From IMG/VR virus record IMGVR_UViG_3300030102_007485, positions 1 through 64,000 of that record: a DNA stretch of 64,000 bases; one strand, given 5' to 3'. The notes beneath the pieces were generated by a model, which did no database searches, was not told the DNA's origin, and saw only the letters and a program-made list of their open reading frames with translations. Positions 29,449 to 37,867 of this stretch are shown here, one piece after another. Position numbers and translations under genes: made by a program. The stretch comes from a virus. Position 1 is the first letter of the stretch. Each line of letters starts with the position of its first letter.

Positions 29449-30217
29449 TTATTCTGAGTTTAAAACATTCCAAGATTGTGCCTTTAAACACAAACTTCAA
29501 TACATTGAGCAGGTTGCAAAGTTTGAGGGCAATGAATACACTGCTTTCGGCACTGCTATGCACCATGTTTGTGAGAATGTTGTAGAAAACAACAACCTCA
29601 CAAAAGACCAACTTCATGAAATTTTTATGCAAAAATTAGTGGAAGAGGTGACTCTTTTAAAAGAAAAGTCTATAGAATTCAACAAAAAAACCTTGCTAGA
29701 GATGAAAGATCAGGGTGTAAGCATGTTGACGGACATTTTACCATCCCTTCAGGAGTACTTTGGCGAATTTGAAGTTGTATCTGTCGAAGAGGAGATGTAT
29801 GAGAATATGTCTTTGATAGATATGGTTAAGACTAACTTTAAAGGATTTATAGATCTTGTAATAAAAACAACTGATGGCAAATATCATATAATTGACTGGA
29901 AGACGTGCTCGTGGGGTTGGAATATGAAAAAGAGATCTGACCCCTTGGTCAACTATCAGTTAACTTATTATAAGGTGTTCTTTTCACAAAAGCATAGCAT
30001 ACCACTTTCCGCCATTGAAACACATTTTGCGTTATTGAAGCGAACTGCAAAAAAAGATAGAGTTGAGATTTTTCGTGTCACGAGTGGAGAAAGAAAAATA
30101 AATAATTCCTTAAAACTTTTGCAGAAAACTGTTAAAAGTATTAATAACGGAGTTTCTTTCAAGAATAGGATGTCTTGCAAGTATTGCAACTTCTATAAAA
30201 CTGAACATTGTACATAG
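29390..30217 (+). CDS. PD-(D/E)XK nuclease with Fe-S cluster Cys (Cas4/RecB-like)
   Basis: The 275-residue protein has the PD-(D/E)XK core: GTAMHHVCENVVE, KGFIDLVIKTTDGKYHIIDW with Asp near 155, then DWK as the second half of the active site, and a QLTYYKVF helix. It also carries the four Cys of the AddB/Cas4-type [4Fe-4S] nucleases: Cys30 (FQDCAFKHKLQY) and C-x2-C-x7-C at the end (CKYCNFYKTEHC). It would degrade or trim DNA ends. GTG 29390 follows AAGGAGCAAA; an upstream in-frame start at 29354 lacks a ribosome site. It is the only Fe-S enzyme recognised in the window besides the Cys-rich protein beside IscU. Confidence 0.85.
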   Translation: MNQQNQNQEDQEKLPRPKISYSEFKTFQDCAFKHKLQYIEQVAKFEGNEYTAFGTAMHHVCENVVENNNLTKDQLHEIFMQKLVEEVTLLKEKSIEFNKKTLLEMKDQGVSMLTDILPSLQEYFGEFEVVSVEEEMYENMSLIDMVKTNFKGFIDLVIKTTDGKYHIIDWKTCSWGWNMKKRSDPLVNYQLTYYKVFFSQKHSIPLSAIETHFALLKRTAKKDRVEIFRVTSGERKINNSLKLLQKTVKSINNGVSFKNRMSCKYCNFYKTEHCT

Positions 30218-30225
30218 GAATTTAA

Positions 30226-31458
30226 ATGACAGAAAAAATAAAAATTATGACTATATCTGACTCGCCTTTTGCCCCCTCCGGAGTCGGAACTCAAACAAGA
30301 TACATGATCGAAGCACTTTTAAAGACAGGTAAGTTTTCTGTTTTTTCAATCGCAGGAGCAATTCAGCACGCAGATTATAGACTGATAAAAACAGATGAGT
30401 ATGGTGAGGATTGGATAACTCAACCCATTGATGGGTATGGAAACCCTGAAGTCATAAGGTCTATGGTGATGAATAAGAAACCAGATATCCTATGGTTTAT
30501 GACTGATCCAAGATTCTATGAATGGTTGTGGAATATGGACTCAGAAATTAGAAAAAACGTTCCTATGGTTTATTATCATGTTTGGGACAACTATCCATAT
30601 CCAACTTTTAATAGGAAGTGGTATCTTTCTAATGACTTTGTTGCAACAATCAGCAAAGTCACAGATGATATTGTAAAGACCGTTGCACCAGAGGTGGAAT
30701 CTCTTTATGTGCCTCATGCAGTTGAGTCTGAGGTTTTTTCAAAAAAAGATGTGCCAAAAAGAGAGGGGTTGAAAGATAAGTTTGTCTTCTTTTGGAATAA
30801 TAGGAATGCTAGGCGTAAACAGTCGGGTACTTTGATTTTCTGGTTTAAGGAGTTCCTTGATAAGGTTGGGCATGACAAGGCATCACTGATCATGCACACG
30901 GAACCAAATGATCAGCATGGGCAGGATTTAATTGCAATATTGGAAGAACTGGATTTAACAGACGGTCAGGTCTTGTTATCGACTCAAAAAATGCCATTAG
31001 AGCAGTTGGCAGGTCTTTACAACATGGCAGACTGCACTATAAACATTTCTGATGCTGAAGGGTTCGGATTGGCAACACTAGAGTCTTTGTCTTGTGAAAC
31101 GCCAATTATAGTTACGATGACAGGTGGATTACAAGAACAGGTAACCGATGGAGAAGAGTGGTTTGGTGTCGGAATAAATCCAACAGCAAAGGCGATCATC
31201 GGTTCTCAGCAGGTGCCATGGATATATGAAGATAGGATTTGCAAAGAGGACTTCCTAGCAGCGTTAGAAAGGATGTACAACATGTCAGACGAAGATCGTG
31301 CGACGATGGGAAGGAAGGGCAGAGAGCACGTAGAAAAGAATTATTCCTTCCCTCAGTATGAGTCTAAGTGGGTTGACCTTCTTGAGGACTTACATCAAAG
31401 ACATGGATCTTGGGAAACTAGAAAGAATTATCAAACTTGGGAGTTGACAGAATTATGA
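30226..31458 (+). CDS. Glycosyltransferase family 4-like (island start)
   Basis: The 410-residue protein has the GT-B layout: an N-terminal SDSPFAPSGVGTQTRYMIEA, then a C-terminal nucleotide-sugar domain with FFWNNRNARRKQSGT and the E-x7-E motif DAEGFGLATLESLSCETPII, followed by TMTGGLQEQ. GT4 enzymes use UDP-, GDP- or ADP-sugars and retain the anomer. It is the first gene of the glycan island and overlaps the next gene by ATGA. No membrane segment is seen. Confidence 0.85.
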   Translation: MTEKIKIMTISDSPFAPSGVGTQTRYMIEALLKTGKFSVFSIAGAIQHADYRLIKTDEYGEDWITQPIDGYGNPEVIRSMVMNKKPDILWFMTDPRFYEWLWNMDSEIRKNVPMVYYHVWDNYPYPTFNRKWYLSNDFVATISKVTDDIVKTVAPEVESLYVPHAVESEVFSKKDVPKREGLKDKFVFFWNNRNARRKQSGTLIFWFKEFLDKVGHDKASLIMHTEPNDQHGQDLIAILEELDLTDGQVLLSTQKMPLEQLAGLYNMADCTINISDAEGFGLATLESLSCETPIIVTMTGGLQEQVTDGEEWFGVGINPTAKAIIGSQQVPWIYEDRICKEDFLAALERMYNMSDEDRATMGRKGREHVEKNYSFPQYESKWVDLLEDLHQRHGSWETRKNYQTWELTEL

Positions 31459-32729
31459 AAATACTATTAGAGGCACCAATCTTAACTCAATCTGGGTATG
31501 GAGAGCACGCAAGGTTTGTTTTTCGCGCACTTGAGCAAATTCCAGGTATAGACGTATACATTAATCCTCTGTCGTGGGGAACAACTAGTTGGGTTTCCGA
31601 CGCTAACTCTGAGAGAGGGGCAATCGATGAAAACATAAGAAAGAATGTTTTGTATGTTCAAAATTGTAAAAATGCGTCTGTAGAACCTCAATATGATGTG
31701 CAGATTCATGTTGGCATTCCAAATGAATTTCAAAAAAAGGCAAAATATTCAGTTTGTGTTACTGCTGGAATTGAAACGGACAAGGTTCACCCCAAGTGGA
31801 TTGCAAACATTGCGTCTGGCATAGACAAAATAATTGTGCCATCTGAACATGCAAAGTCTGGGTTTGTGAGCACTGAATATCAGTTTCAGCAGCAGGATGG
31901 TCAGGCGATCACTTTAGGTTGCCGAGCACCTGTCGAGGTTGTTCCTTATCCCGTTAAGGATTTGAAATCAGACCCAATAGACGTTCAGTTTGAGCATGAT
32001 TTTAATTTCTTGACGGTTGCTATGTGGGGCAAGAGAAAGAACTTAGAAAACACAATAAAATGGTTTGTTGAGGAGTTTAGGGAGGAAGAGGTTGGACTGA
32101 TCCTGAAAACCAACCTATCTAGAAACTCGACACCAGATAGAGAGTTGTCTAAGGCATCTATATCAAGCATCTTGTCGAATATGGGAGAAAGAAAGTGCAA
32201 GGTGTACCTATTGCATGGAGAACTCTCTGAGGAGCAACTACATTCCTTATATGAACACCCCAAGGTCAAAGCATATGTCACAGCAACGCATGGGGAGGGT
32301 TTTGGTCTTCCTCTTTTTGAGGCGGCATATTCAGGACTGCCGATTGTTGCGACGGATTGGAGCGGTCACTTGGACTTTTTAACCGCAGAAGTCAAGGACA
32401 AGAAATCAAAAAAGTTAAAATTAAAAAAACTTTTTGCCAAAGTAGATTATAATCTAGATAACGTGCCACAAGACGTAGTTTGGGAAAACATCATATATCA
32501 AGATTCCAAGTGGGCGTTTCCGAAAGAAAAGTCTTTTAAAGATCAGATTAGAAAGTGCTATAAGCAATATGGTGTTTATAAGTCGTTTGCTAAGACCTTA
32601 AAAGAGTCCGTAGTGGAAGAGTATGAGTATTCAAAGGTGTTGGAGCAAATGAAGACCGCACTTATTCCCGCCGAGATGCTTCCAGACCCTGCTTGGGCAG
32701 ACGCTTTATCGTCAATAGAGATATTGTGA
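31455..32729 (+). CDS. Glycosyltransferase family 4-like
   Basis: The 424-residue protein has an N-terminal MKILLEAPILTQSGYGEHAR (Gly-rich donor or acceptor loop), a basic motif in VAMWGKRKNLENTI, and the E-x7-E box ATHGEGFGLPLFEAAYSGLP, followed by IVATDWSGHLDF. ATG 31455 overlaps the previous stop. The donor sugar cannot be read; the neighbours suggest ADP-heptose or a GDP-sugar. It shares the layout, but little sequence, with the 30226 protein. Confidence 0.8.
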   Translation: MKILLEAPILTQSGYGEHARFVFRALEQIPGIDVYINPLSWGTTSWVSDANSERGAIDENIRKNVLYVQNCKNASVEPQYDVQIHVGIPNEFQKKAKYSVCVTAGIETDKVHPKWIANIASGIDKIIVPSEHAKSGFVSTEYQFQQQDGQAITLGCRAPVEVVPYPVKDLKSDPIDVQFEHDFNFLTVAMWGKRKNLENTIKWFVEEFREEEVGLILKTNLSRNSTPDRELSKASISSILSNMGERKCKVYLLHGELSEEQLHSLYEHPKVKAYVTATHGEGFGLPLFEAAYSGLPIVATDWSGHLDFLTAEVKDKKSKKLKLKKLFAKVDYNLDNVPQDVVWENIIYQDSKWAFPKEKSFKDQIRKCYKQYGVYKSFAKTLKESVVEEYEYSKVLEQMKTALIPAEMLPDPAWADALSSIEIL

Positions 32730-33562
32730 AAATAGGATTTTTGTCAGATTTTTTTGAGCAACACTTGCTTGGCGGCGCTGAACTGAATGATGGTGTTTTG
32801 ATAGATCACTTACAGAAAAGTCATCAAGTTATCCGCTTGATTAGTTCTGCTACAACCAAATCTGACATTGATTCTGTTGATTTTGTAATAGTCTCCAATT
32901 TCGCAAGTGCGAACCCTCAGTTGCTAGACTACATCATATTTTCTAAACCTTATTTGGTGTACGAGCATGATCACAAATATGTTACAAATAGGGATCCATC
33001 TAAATTCAAAAATTTTAATATCCCAAACGAATTTATTGTAAATAGGGAGTTGTACGCTTCGGCAAGAAAAGTAGTTTGTCTGAGCAGTAGTCAGACTTCT
33101 ATAATTGAATCAAATTTAGGTTTAAAGAATTTGGAAAATATATCTTGTAGTTTGTGGAGTCAAAAGAGACTAAACCTTCTAAGAGAACTTAGTAAGGTTG
33201 AAAAAAATCAAATTTTTGCAATAATGGATTCTGCCAATCCTATAAAAAATACTGTGCTCGCTCAAAAGATGTGTGAACAAAAAAGCATTCCTTACGAACT
33301 TATAAGCAGTAAAGACCAAGAGCAGTTTATAAGAATTCTATCTAGGTATGAGGGTTTGGTATTTATCCCTGGCGTTCTGGAGTCGTTGTCTCGATTGGTT
33401 ACCGAGGCAAAAATGATGAATTGTAAAATAATTACAACTCCAAAGATGCTGGGTGCTTCTTACGAAGATTGGTTTTCTCTCTCTGGTGAACCCCTTATAG
33501 ACGTCATAGAGGAGAACGTCGCCCGTGCATTGAATCTTTTTGGAGAAATTATAGAACAATGA
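32726..33562 (+). CDS. Glycosyltransferase-like protein
   Basis: The GTG start at 32726 overlaps the upstream TGA. The 278-residue protein starts MKIGFLSDFFEQHLLGGAEL, a typical N-terminal GT-B strand and Gly loop, with a central SKPYLVYEHDHKYVTNRDPS and a C-terminal RYEGLVFIPGVLESLSRLVT followed by EAKMMNCKIITTP, a variant of the nucleotide-sugar site. Shorter than full GT-B enzymes. It lies directly upstream of hldD. Function as a transferase is likely but the family number is uncertain. Confidence 0.7.
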   Translation: MKIGFLSDFFEQHLLGGAELNDGVLIDHLQKSHQVIRLISSATTKSDIDSVDFVIVSNFASANPQLLDYIIFSKPYLVYEHDHKYVTNRDPSKFKNFNIPNEFIVNRELYASARKVVCLSSSQTSIIESNLGLKNLENISCSLWSQKRLNLLRELSKVEKNQIFAIMDSANPIKNTVLAQKMCEQKSIPYELISSKDQEQFIRILSRYEGLVFIPGVLESLSRLVTEAKMMNCKIITTPKMLGASYEDWFSLSGEPLIDVIEENVARALNLFGEIIEQ

Positions 33563-34467
33563 TTGTTATAACTGGAGCAAATGGGTTTATAGGCAAGAAC
33601 TTGTTGAAAAGTTTTCCTAAAAATCAAGACATTATTGCTGTTGATTACTCACACAATAATCTAAAGCAGGAAATAAAGCAACGAAAAAAGCATTTATATT
33701 TGTTAAGTCCAAAGGACTTTTTGGACATGTTTAGATCAGGACCTTGTTCGATAAGTTTTGTGTTTCACCAAGGTGCTTGCACAGATACTACCTGCCACGA
33801 CACAGCGTACATGCTTGAAAGAAACTACGACTACACGTACAAACTAATAAACTTATGCGTGTCATCCTCAACACCTTTAGTGTATGCAAGTTCTGCCTCG
33901 GTTTATGGTGACGGACCTTTTAGCGAAACGTCTCAAATGAATCCTAAAAACATTTATGCAAAATCAAAAAGTATGATCGACGATTATGTGTCCGTTATAA
34001 GTCAGACCACTAAATCGCAAATTACCGGACTGAGGTATTTTAACGTGTATGGTCCCTTTGAAGAGAGCAAGGGTAAAATGTCTTCTGTATTGAATCAGTT
34101 TAAAAAGCAGATCGATACAACGGGAACTATAAAAATATTTGAAAACAGTCAGGCATATAAAAGAGATTTTATATTTGTGAATGATATTGTAAAAATAAAC
34201 AAGCATTTTTATGAAAGCGGACATTCGGGTATATTCAATTGTGGCACCGGACAGGCAGAAAGATTTACTGAAATACCAAGAGTCTTAAAAAAATATTATG
34301 AGTTTGATATAATTGAGATACCAATGCCGCAAACTTTGATTGGTAAATATCAAGAGTTTACAGAATCTGACACAGCAAATCTGAGAGGTTTTGGGGAATA
34401 CAAGGAGGGGTTCCTTTCCCTTGAGCAGGGAATTGAGGAGTACGTCAAATATTGGGAAAAAGAGTAG
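33559..34467 (+). CDS. hldD: ADP-L-glycero-D-manno-heptose 6-epimerase (HldD-like)
   Basis: The 302-residue SDR enzyme follows E. coli HldD closely: MIVITGANGFIGKNLLKSF for NAD(P), FVFHQGACTDTT, LVYASSASVYGD, YAKSK (Tyr-x3-Lys), GLRYFNVYGPFEESKGKMSS, KRDFIFVNDIVKIN and GIFNCGTGQAERF. It converts ADP-D-glycero- to ADP-L-glycero-manno-heptose, the donor of LPS core heptose. It is followed by both hldE-type activities, in overlapping order. ATG 33559 overlaps the previous stop by 4 bp. Confidence 0.9.
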   Translation: MIVITGANGFIGKNLLKSFPKNQDIIAVDYSHNNLKQEIKQRKKHLYLLSPKDFLDMFRSGPCSISFVFHQGACTDTTCHDTAYMLERNYDYTYKLINLCVSSSTPLVYASSASVYGDGPFSETSQMNPKNIYAKSKSMIDDYVSVISQTTKSQITGLRYFNVYGPFEESKGKMSSVLNQFKKQIDTTGTIKIFENSQAYKRDFIFVNDIVKINKHFYESGHSGIFNCGTGQAERFTEIPRVLKKYYEFDIIEIPMPQTLIGKYQEFTESDTANLRGFGEYKEGFLSLEQGIEEYVKYWEKE

Positions 34468-34856
34468 CGTTTGTTAACGGGTGTTTTGATGTTTTACACT
34501 TTGGTCATTTGAAGTTGTTAGAGTTTGCCCGCAATGATGCGGATTTTTTAATTGTGGCAATCGACAGCGATTCTCGTGTAAAAGAGTCAAAGGGTGACTC
34601 AAGACCCTTCAACAAGCAAGAGGTAAGAAAATACTTTTTACAGTCCTTGAGGTTTGTAGATCGTGTAGAGGTTTTTGCATCGGATTCAGAACTTGAGCAA
34701 CTAGTTAGGTTGAACAATCCAGATGTGATGATCGTTGGGTCTGATTATCGCAATAAAACGGTGATTGGTTCCCAATATGCTAAGGAACTAAAGTTTTTTG
34801 AGAGAATAGATGACCATTCAACAACAAAAATATTGCAGCATACTTCTAATAGGTGA
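34452..34856 (+). CDS. Heptose 1-phosphate adenylyltransferase (HldE C-terminal domain as separate gene)
   Basis: The 134-residue protein has RVAFVNGCFDVLHFGHLKLL with HxGH (His16, His19), then VAIDSDSRVKESKGDSRPFN and ILQHTSNR-type C terminus. The full layout matches the HldE C-terminal domain (rfaE2), which makes ADP-heptose from heptose 1-phosphate and ATP. In E. coli the domain is fused C-terminal to the kinase; here it is separate and lies upstream of the kinase. The TTG start at 34452 overlaps hldD by 16 bp. The related glycerol-3-phosphate cytidylyltransferases share HxGH, so substrate is set mainly by context. Confidence 0.85.
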   Translation: MGKRVAFVNGCFDVLHFGHLKLLEFARNDADFLIVAIDSDSRVKESKGDSRPFNKQEVRKYFLQSLRFVDRVEVFASDSELEQLVRLNNPDVMIVGSDYRNKTVIGSQYAKELKFFERIDDHSTTKILQHTSNR

Positions 34857-35607
34857 TTCGTGTGTGGACAAGTTCCACTATGGCACTTGTGATAGGATAA
34901 GTCCAGAGGCACCAGTATCTGTATTTAAGCATATTAAGACTGAAGAAAGAGACGGCATGTGCCTGAATGTCAAGATGAATCTATTGGCATTCGGTTTTGC
35001 AGAAATTTCTGTTATTACCAATGCAGAGAGTATTTCCAAGGAAAGGTTTATAGATGCCAATTCTGGACAGCATTTATTGAGAACTGATTTCGGTGAAAGG
35101 GAGAAATTAAAACCCTTTATGGTTACCTCAAATGTAGAGAAGGATATAGCAGGTTATGACTATGTGGTTATTTCGGACTATGAAAAAGGGTTTATTACCT
35201 ATGAGACCGCTGAGAAAATAGTCACTTCATGTGTTAAAAATGGTGTTCCTGTTTTTGTTGACTCTAAAAAGCGAGACCTGTCTTGTTTTGACGGTGCAAT
35301 TATAAAAATAAATGAAAAAGAATTCGATGTCCTAGATAAGACAACTGTCAATAAGGAAAACTTGGTTGTTACTTATGGAAAGGGCGGCGCGAAATGGAAA
35401 GGGATTTCTTATCCCACCAACGTGGTAGAAGTCTCAGATGTGAGTGGTGCAGGAGATACCTTTCTTGCCGCATTGGTCTATGGACACTACGCGTTTGGAA
35501 GTATGGACGAAGCAATAAGGTTAGCAAACAGGTGTTCCGGGTTTGTTGTTCAGAAAAGTGGAACGTATGCGCTGAGTTGGCAAGATGTACAAGACATATG
35601 TAATTGA
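34810..35607 (+). CDS. Heptose 7-phosphate kinase (HldE N-terminal domain as separate gene)
   Basis: The 265-residue PfkB-family protein has ILLIGDSCVDKFHYGTCDRI followed by SPEAPVSVFK, a hallmark of HldE, and SDVSGAGDTFLAALVYGHYA with the catalytic Asp near 212. It phosphorylates D-glycero-D-manno-heptose 7-phosphate to the 1,7-bisphosphate. It overlaps the adenylyltransferase gene by 47 bp and the HAD gene by 23 bp. A few canonical segments (a shortened middle) are missing compared with the roughly 310-residue bacterial domain. Confidence 0.85.
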   Translation: MTIQQQKYCSILLIGDSCVDKFHYGTCDRISPEAPVSVFKHIKTEERDGMCLNVKMNLLAFGFAEISVITNAESISKERFIDANSGQHLLRTDFGEREKLKPFMVTSNVEKDIAGYDYVVISDYEKGFITYETAEKIVTSCVKNGVPVFVDSKKRDLSCFDGAIIKINEKEFDVLDKTTVNKENLVVTYGKGGAKWKGISYPTNVVEVSDVSGAGDTFLAALVYGHYAFGSMDEAIRLANRCSGFVVQKSGTYALSWQDVQDICN

Positions 35608-35926
35608 TATAGACGGTACAATATGTACCAAAACTGATGGAGATTATCGAGATGCCCGCCCTTTTGAAGACAGGATTGCGGTGCTAAACGAATTGCATGA
35701 TCGAGGTCATCAGATAATATATTTAACCGCTAGGGGAATGGGTCGCTTTAACAATGATGAATATTTGGCGAATAGGATGTTTTACAAACTTACAAAAGAT
35801 CAACTAGAGCAGTGGGGTGTCAAGTATACTTCCCTGTTTTTGGGCAAACCCGCGGGAGATATATATGTCGATGACAAAGGGTGCAGTGACGTTGATTTCT
35901 TTAGTACCAGGAGATTTGAACAATGA
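35585..35926 (+). CDS. HAD-family phosphatase
   Basis: The 113-residue protein starts MYKTYVIDIDGTICTKTDGD (nucleophile DxD), followed by HQIIYLTARGMG (motif II Thr) and GKPAGDIYVDDKGCSDVDF (Lys and the acidic motif). It is a cap-less, compact HAD enzyme. In this position it could supply the heptose 1,7-bisphosphate phosphatase step (normally GmhB), although it does not resemble GmhB closely; it looks more like HAD proteins of capsule loci. It overlaps both neighbours. Confidence 0.75.
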   Translation: MYKTYVIDIDGTICTKTDGDYRDARPFEDRIAVLNELHDRGHQIIYLTARGMGRFNNDEYLANRMFYKLTKDQLEQWGVKYTSLFLGKPAGDIYVDDKGCSDVDFFSTRRFEQ

Positions 35927-36288
35927 CCGACAAAACACATTTGGATATGCATTTTGTCCCAAAGGGTTGGGGGTTTGAGAAGTGGATTGTAAACTGTGAT
36001 GAGTATTGTGGTAAGTTATTGTATTTTGTAAAGGGTAAAAGGTGCTCATGGCACTATCACGAATTAAAAGACGAGGTGTTCTACATACAGTCTGGAAAGA
36101 TATTAGTGAAATACTCAGAGTCAGATGACATAGGATCTGCACAAGAGAGGGTCCTGGCAAGGGGTGATAACTTCCATGTATACAGGGGATTGAGGCATCA
36201 AATGATCGCACTAGAGGACACAGAATTGTTTGAGTTCTCGACACAACATTTCGATTCGGATAGTTATAGGATTCAAAAGGGGGACTAA
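35923..36288 (+). CDS. Cupin, mannose-6-phosphate isomerase type
   Basis: The 121-residue single-domain cupin has CSWHYHELKDEVFYIQSGKI (metal ligands H-x-H and E), then ARGDNFHVYRGLRHQMIALE with the second-half His. The sequence around GWGFEKWIVN and KGKRCSWHYH is like the C-terminal domain of type II mannose-6-phosphate isomerases, as I recall. It could convert fructose 6-phosphate to mannose 6-phosphate for the phosphomannomutase at 20038, or act on another sugar. ATG 35923 overlaps the previous stop by 4 bp. Confidence 0.75.
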   Translation: MTDKTHLDMHFVPKGWGFEKWIVNCDEYCGKLLYFVKGKRCSWHYHELKDEVFYIQSGKILVKYSESDDIGSAQERVLARGDNFHVYRGLRHQMIALEDTELFEFSTQHFDSDSYRIQKGD

Positions 36289-36289
36289 A

Positions 36290-37105
36290 TTGAATTATCT
36301 TTTTATATGCATGAAGCGAGGCGGGCAGCACGGTGTTGTCAATTGGTTTGCTCAACAGAACAGGCACAGTACCCTTCACTTAAATAATTGTATCAAGGGT
36401 TGGGAGCAAAATAGACTTCTCCCTATGAAAGAGCACATGGTTGTCCACTATAGATATGCAGGACAAAACCACGATATTAAAAACTATTTTGTCGATCACA
36501 AATTTGATCCCAAGAACAGCAAAGAGTTGAGGGAGCAATTTTATAAAGCAGATTTTTCAGATGTTGTAGATAAGATTTATAACATAGAAGATCTGACGAT
36601 CAGAGAATTCAATCAAAGGCAAATGTGGGATTATGAGGACATGGGGGCAAATAGTAAGTCGATAATTATTTTGCGAGATCCGTATAACTTTATTGCCTCG
36701 TGCCTTCAGCGACTTGTGAACCCCCCTGATCCTGGCGCAACGGACGTTGGGTTAGAATTACCAAGAAGAATGGAGGATTGGAAGGAGCACGCAAAGCAGG
36801 TCTTAGACGGCACCGAGACCACCCAAGAAACAGAGTTTATTAGTTTCAATGAGTGGTTCGCCAGCAAAGATTACAGAGAGTCCATTTGTGACAATTTGGA
36901 TTTGACTTTTACAGATTTTGGAATCAACGATGTTATGAATTTTGGCAGTGGTAGTTCTTTTGATAGGCAAAAGTTTGATGGATCTGCCCAAAAGATGAGC
37001 GTCCTATCCAGGTACGAATCATGGAAAGATCATTCTGCGTTTAAGCATTTGGTAGATGATGAGGTTGAGTATTATGCAAAAGAAATTTTTGGTATAAAGT
37101 TGTGA
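36290..37105 (+). CDS. Sulfotransferase-like protein
   Basis: The TTG start at 36290 follows AAAAGGGGGAC. The 271-residue protein starts LFICMKRGGQHGVVNWF, in which the first loop resembles the 5'-phosphosulfate loop of PAPS sulfotransferases, and later has SKSIIILRDPYNFIASCLQR, which matches the 3'-phosphate-binding motif (RDPxxxxxS). It would transfer sulfate from PAPS to a glycan hydroxyl. It sits in the middle of the island between a cupin and a heptosyltransferase-like gene. Assigned by two motifs only. Confidence 0.6.
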   Translation: MNYLFICMKRGGQHGVVNWFAQQNRHSTLHLNNCIKGWEQNRLLPMKEHMVVHYRYAGQNHDIKNYFVDHKFDPKNSKELREQFYKADFSDVVDKIYNIEDLTIREFNQRQMWDYEDMGANSKSIIILRDPYNFIASCLQRLVNPPDPGATDVGLELPRRMEDWKEHAKQVLDGTETTQETEFISFNEWFASKDYRESICDNLDLTFTDFGINDVMNFGSGSSFDRQKFDGSAQKMSVLSRYESWKDHSAFKHLVDDEVEYYAKEIFGIKL

Positions 37106-37857
37106 AAGACCTTCTGATTCTTTATCCCCATGGATTGGGTGACTGTATTTTGTTGACCCCGGCGATAAGAGAGTTTTACTACAAAACAGGTAATAAGGTA
37201 CACATTGCAACTCTAGAGAGATTTAGAACAGCAAAGTTTTTTGAGAACAATCCCTATGTTGATAAAATTTTTTACACAAAGGACGCTTGGCACGATTATC
37301 CCAACTCTCAAGTAGGGTTTTTCTCTCTCAAGGAAGAATGGAAGCAGTTCGCAAAAGATAATGGATTTTCCGGGTTCGTGATGCCAATGCACTCAGAACC
37401 AATAAATAAGATAGTGCTAAACTGTCAACATCTGGGAATCACAAAGGCATCAAGTTACAAGACTGAAGTTTATACGAGCAAGCAGGATGCGGAAAGGGCA
37501 AAAGAGTTGGTGAGTAGTTTGGTGAGTGACTCAAATTATGGGTTTGTTCAGACTACAACGGGCGTCCCAAGCAAGGATCTGCCTCAAGGGTACGGCAGGA
37601 AGTACCTTAATGACATGGGTATTGAAAGTGTTATCGAGATAGGAAAAGAGATAAATTTTCTGGACGAAAACATAAACGTTCAGTTTGAGATTCTCCGCAC
37701 TGCAGCAGCAGTGTGTATACCAGATTCGGTATTTTATCACGCATGTCACGCCATGGACAAGAAGGTTGATTTTGCTTATTTTGGAAGAGGTCCTGGTGTC
37801 TACGAGAGGGTGCGCCCACTTCATGAAGTGCAAGAGAGGATAGTGTACAAATTGTAG
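37102..37857 (+). CDS. GT9-type (heptosyltransferase-like) protein
   Basis: The 251-residue protein begins LLILYPHGLGDCILLTPAIR, close to the start of ADP-heptose:LPS heptosyltransferases (R-x-GDxxLTxP), and then follows with a short GT-B second half ending in AAVCIPDSVFYHACHAMDKK, the GT9-type donor site (xPDSxxxH). It is shorter than bacterial WaaC or WaaF (about 330 residues). Together with hldD and the hldE-type genes it suggests transfer of heptose. It overlaps its neighbour by 4 bp. Confidence 0.75.
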   Translation: MKDLLILYPHGLGDCILLTPAIREFYYKTGNKVHIATLERFRTAKFFENNPYVDKIFYTKDAWHDYPNSQVGFFSLKEEWKQFAKDNGFSGFVMPMHSEPINKIVLNCQHLGITKASSYKTEVYTSKQDAERAKELVSSLVSDSNYGFVQTTTGVPSKDLPQGYGRKYLNDMGIESVIEIGKEINFLDENINVQFEILRTAAAVCIPDSVFYHACHAMDKKVDFAYFGRGPGVYERVRPLHEVQERIVYKL

Positions 37858-37867
37858 GGGGGTTAGA

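Noticed and set aside
35585-35926. Calling the HAD protein GmhB
   Set aside because: It has general HAD motifs but not the GmhB-type zinc loop Cys pattern; its place in the heptose pathway is only suggested by position.
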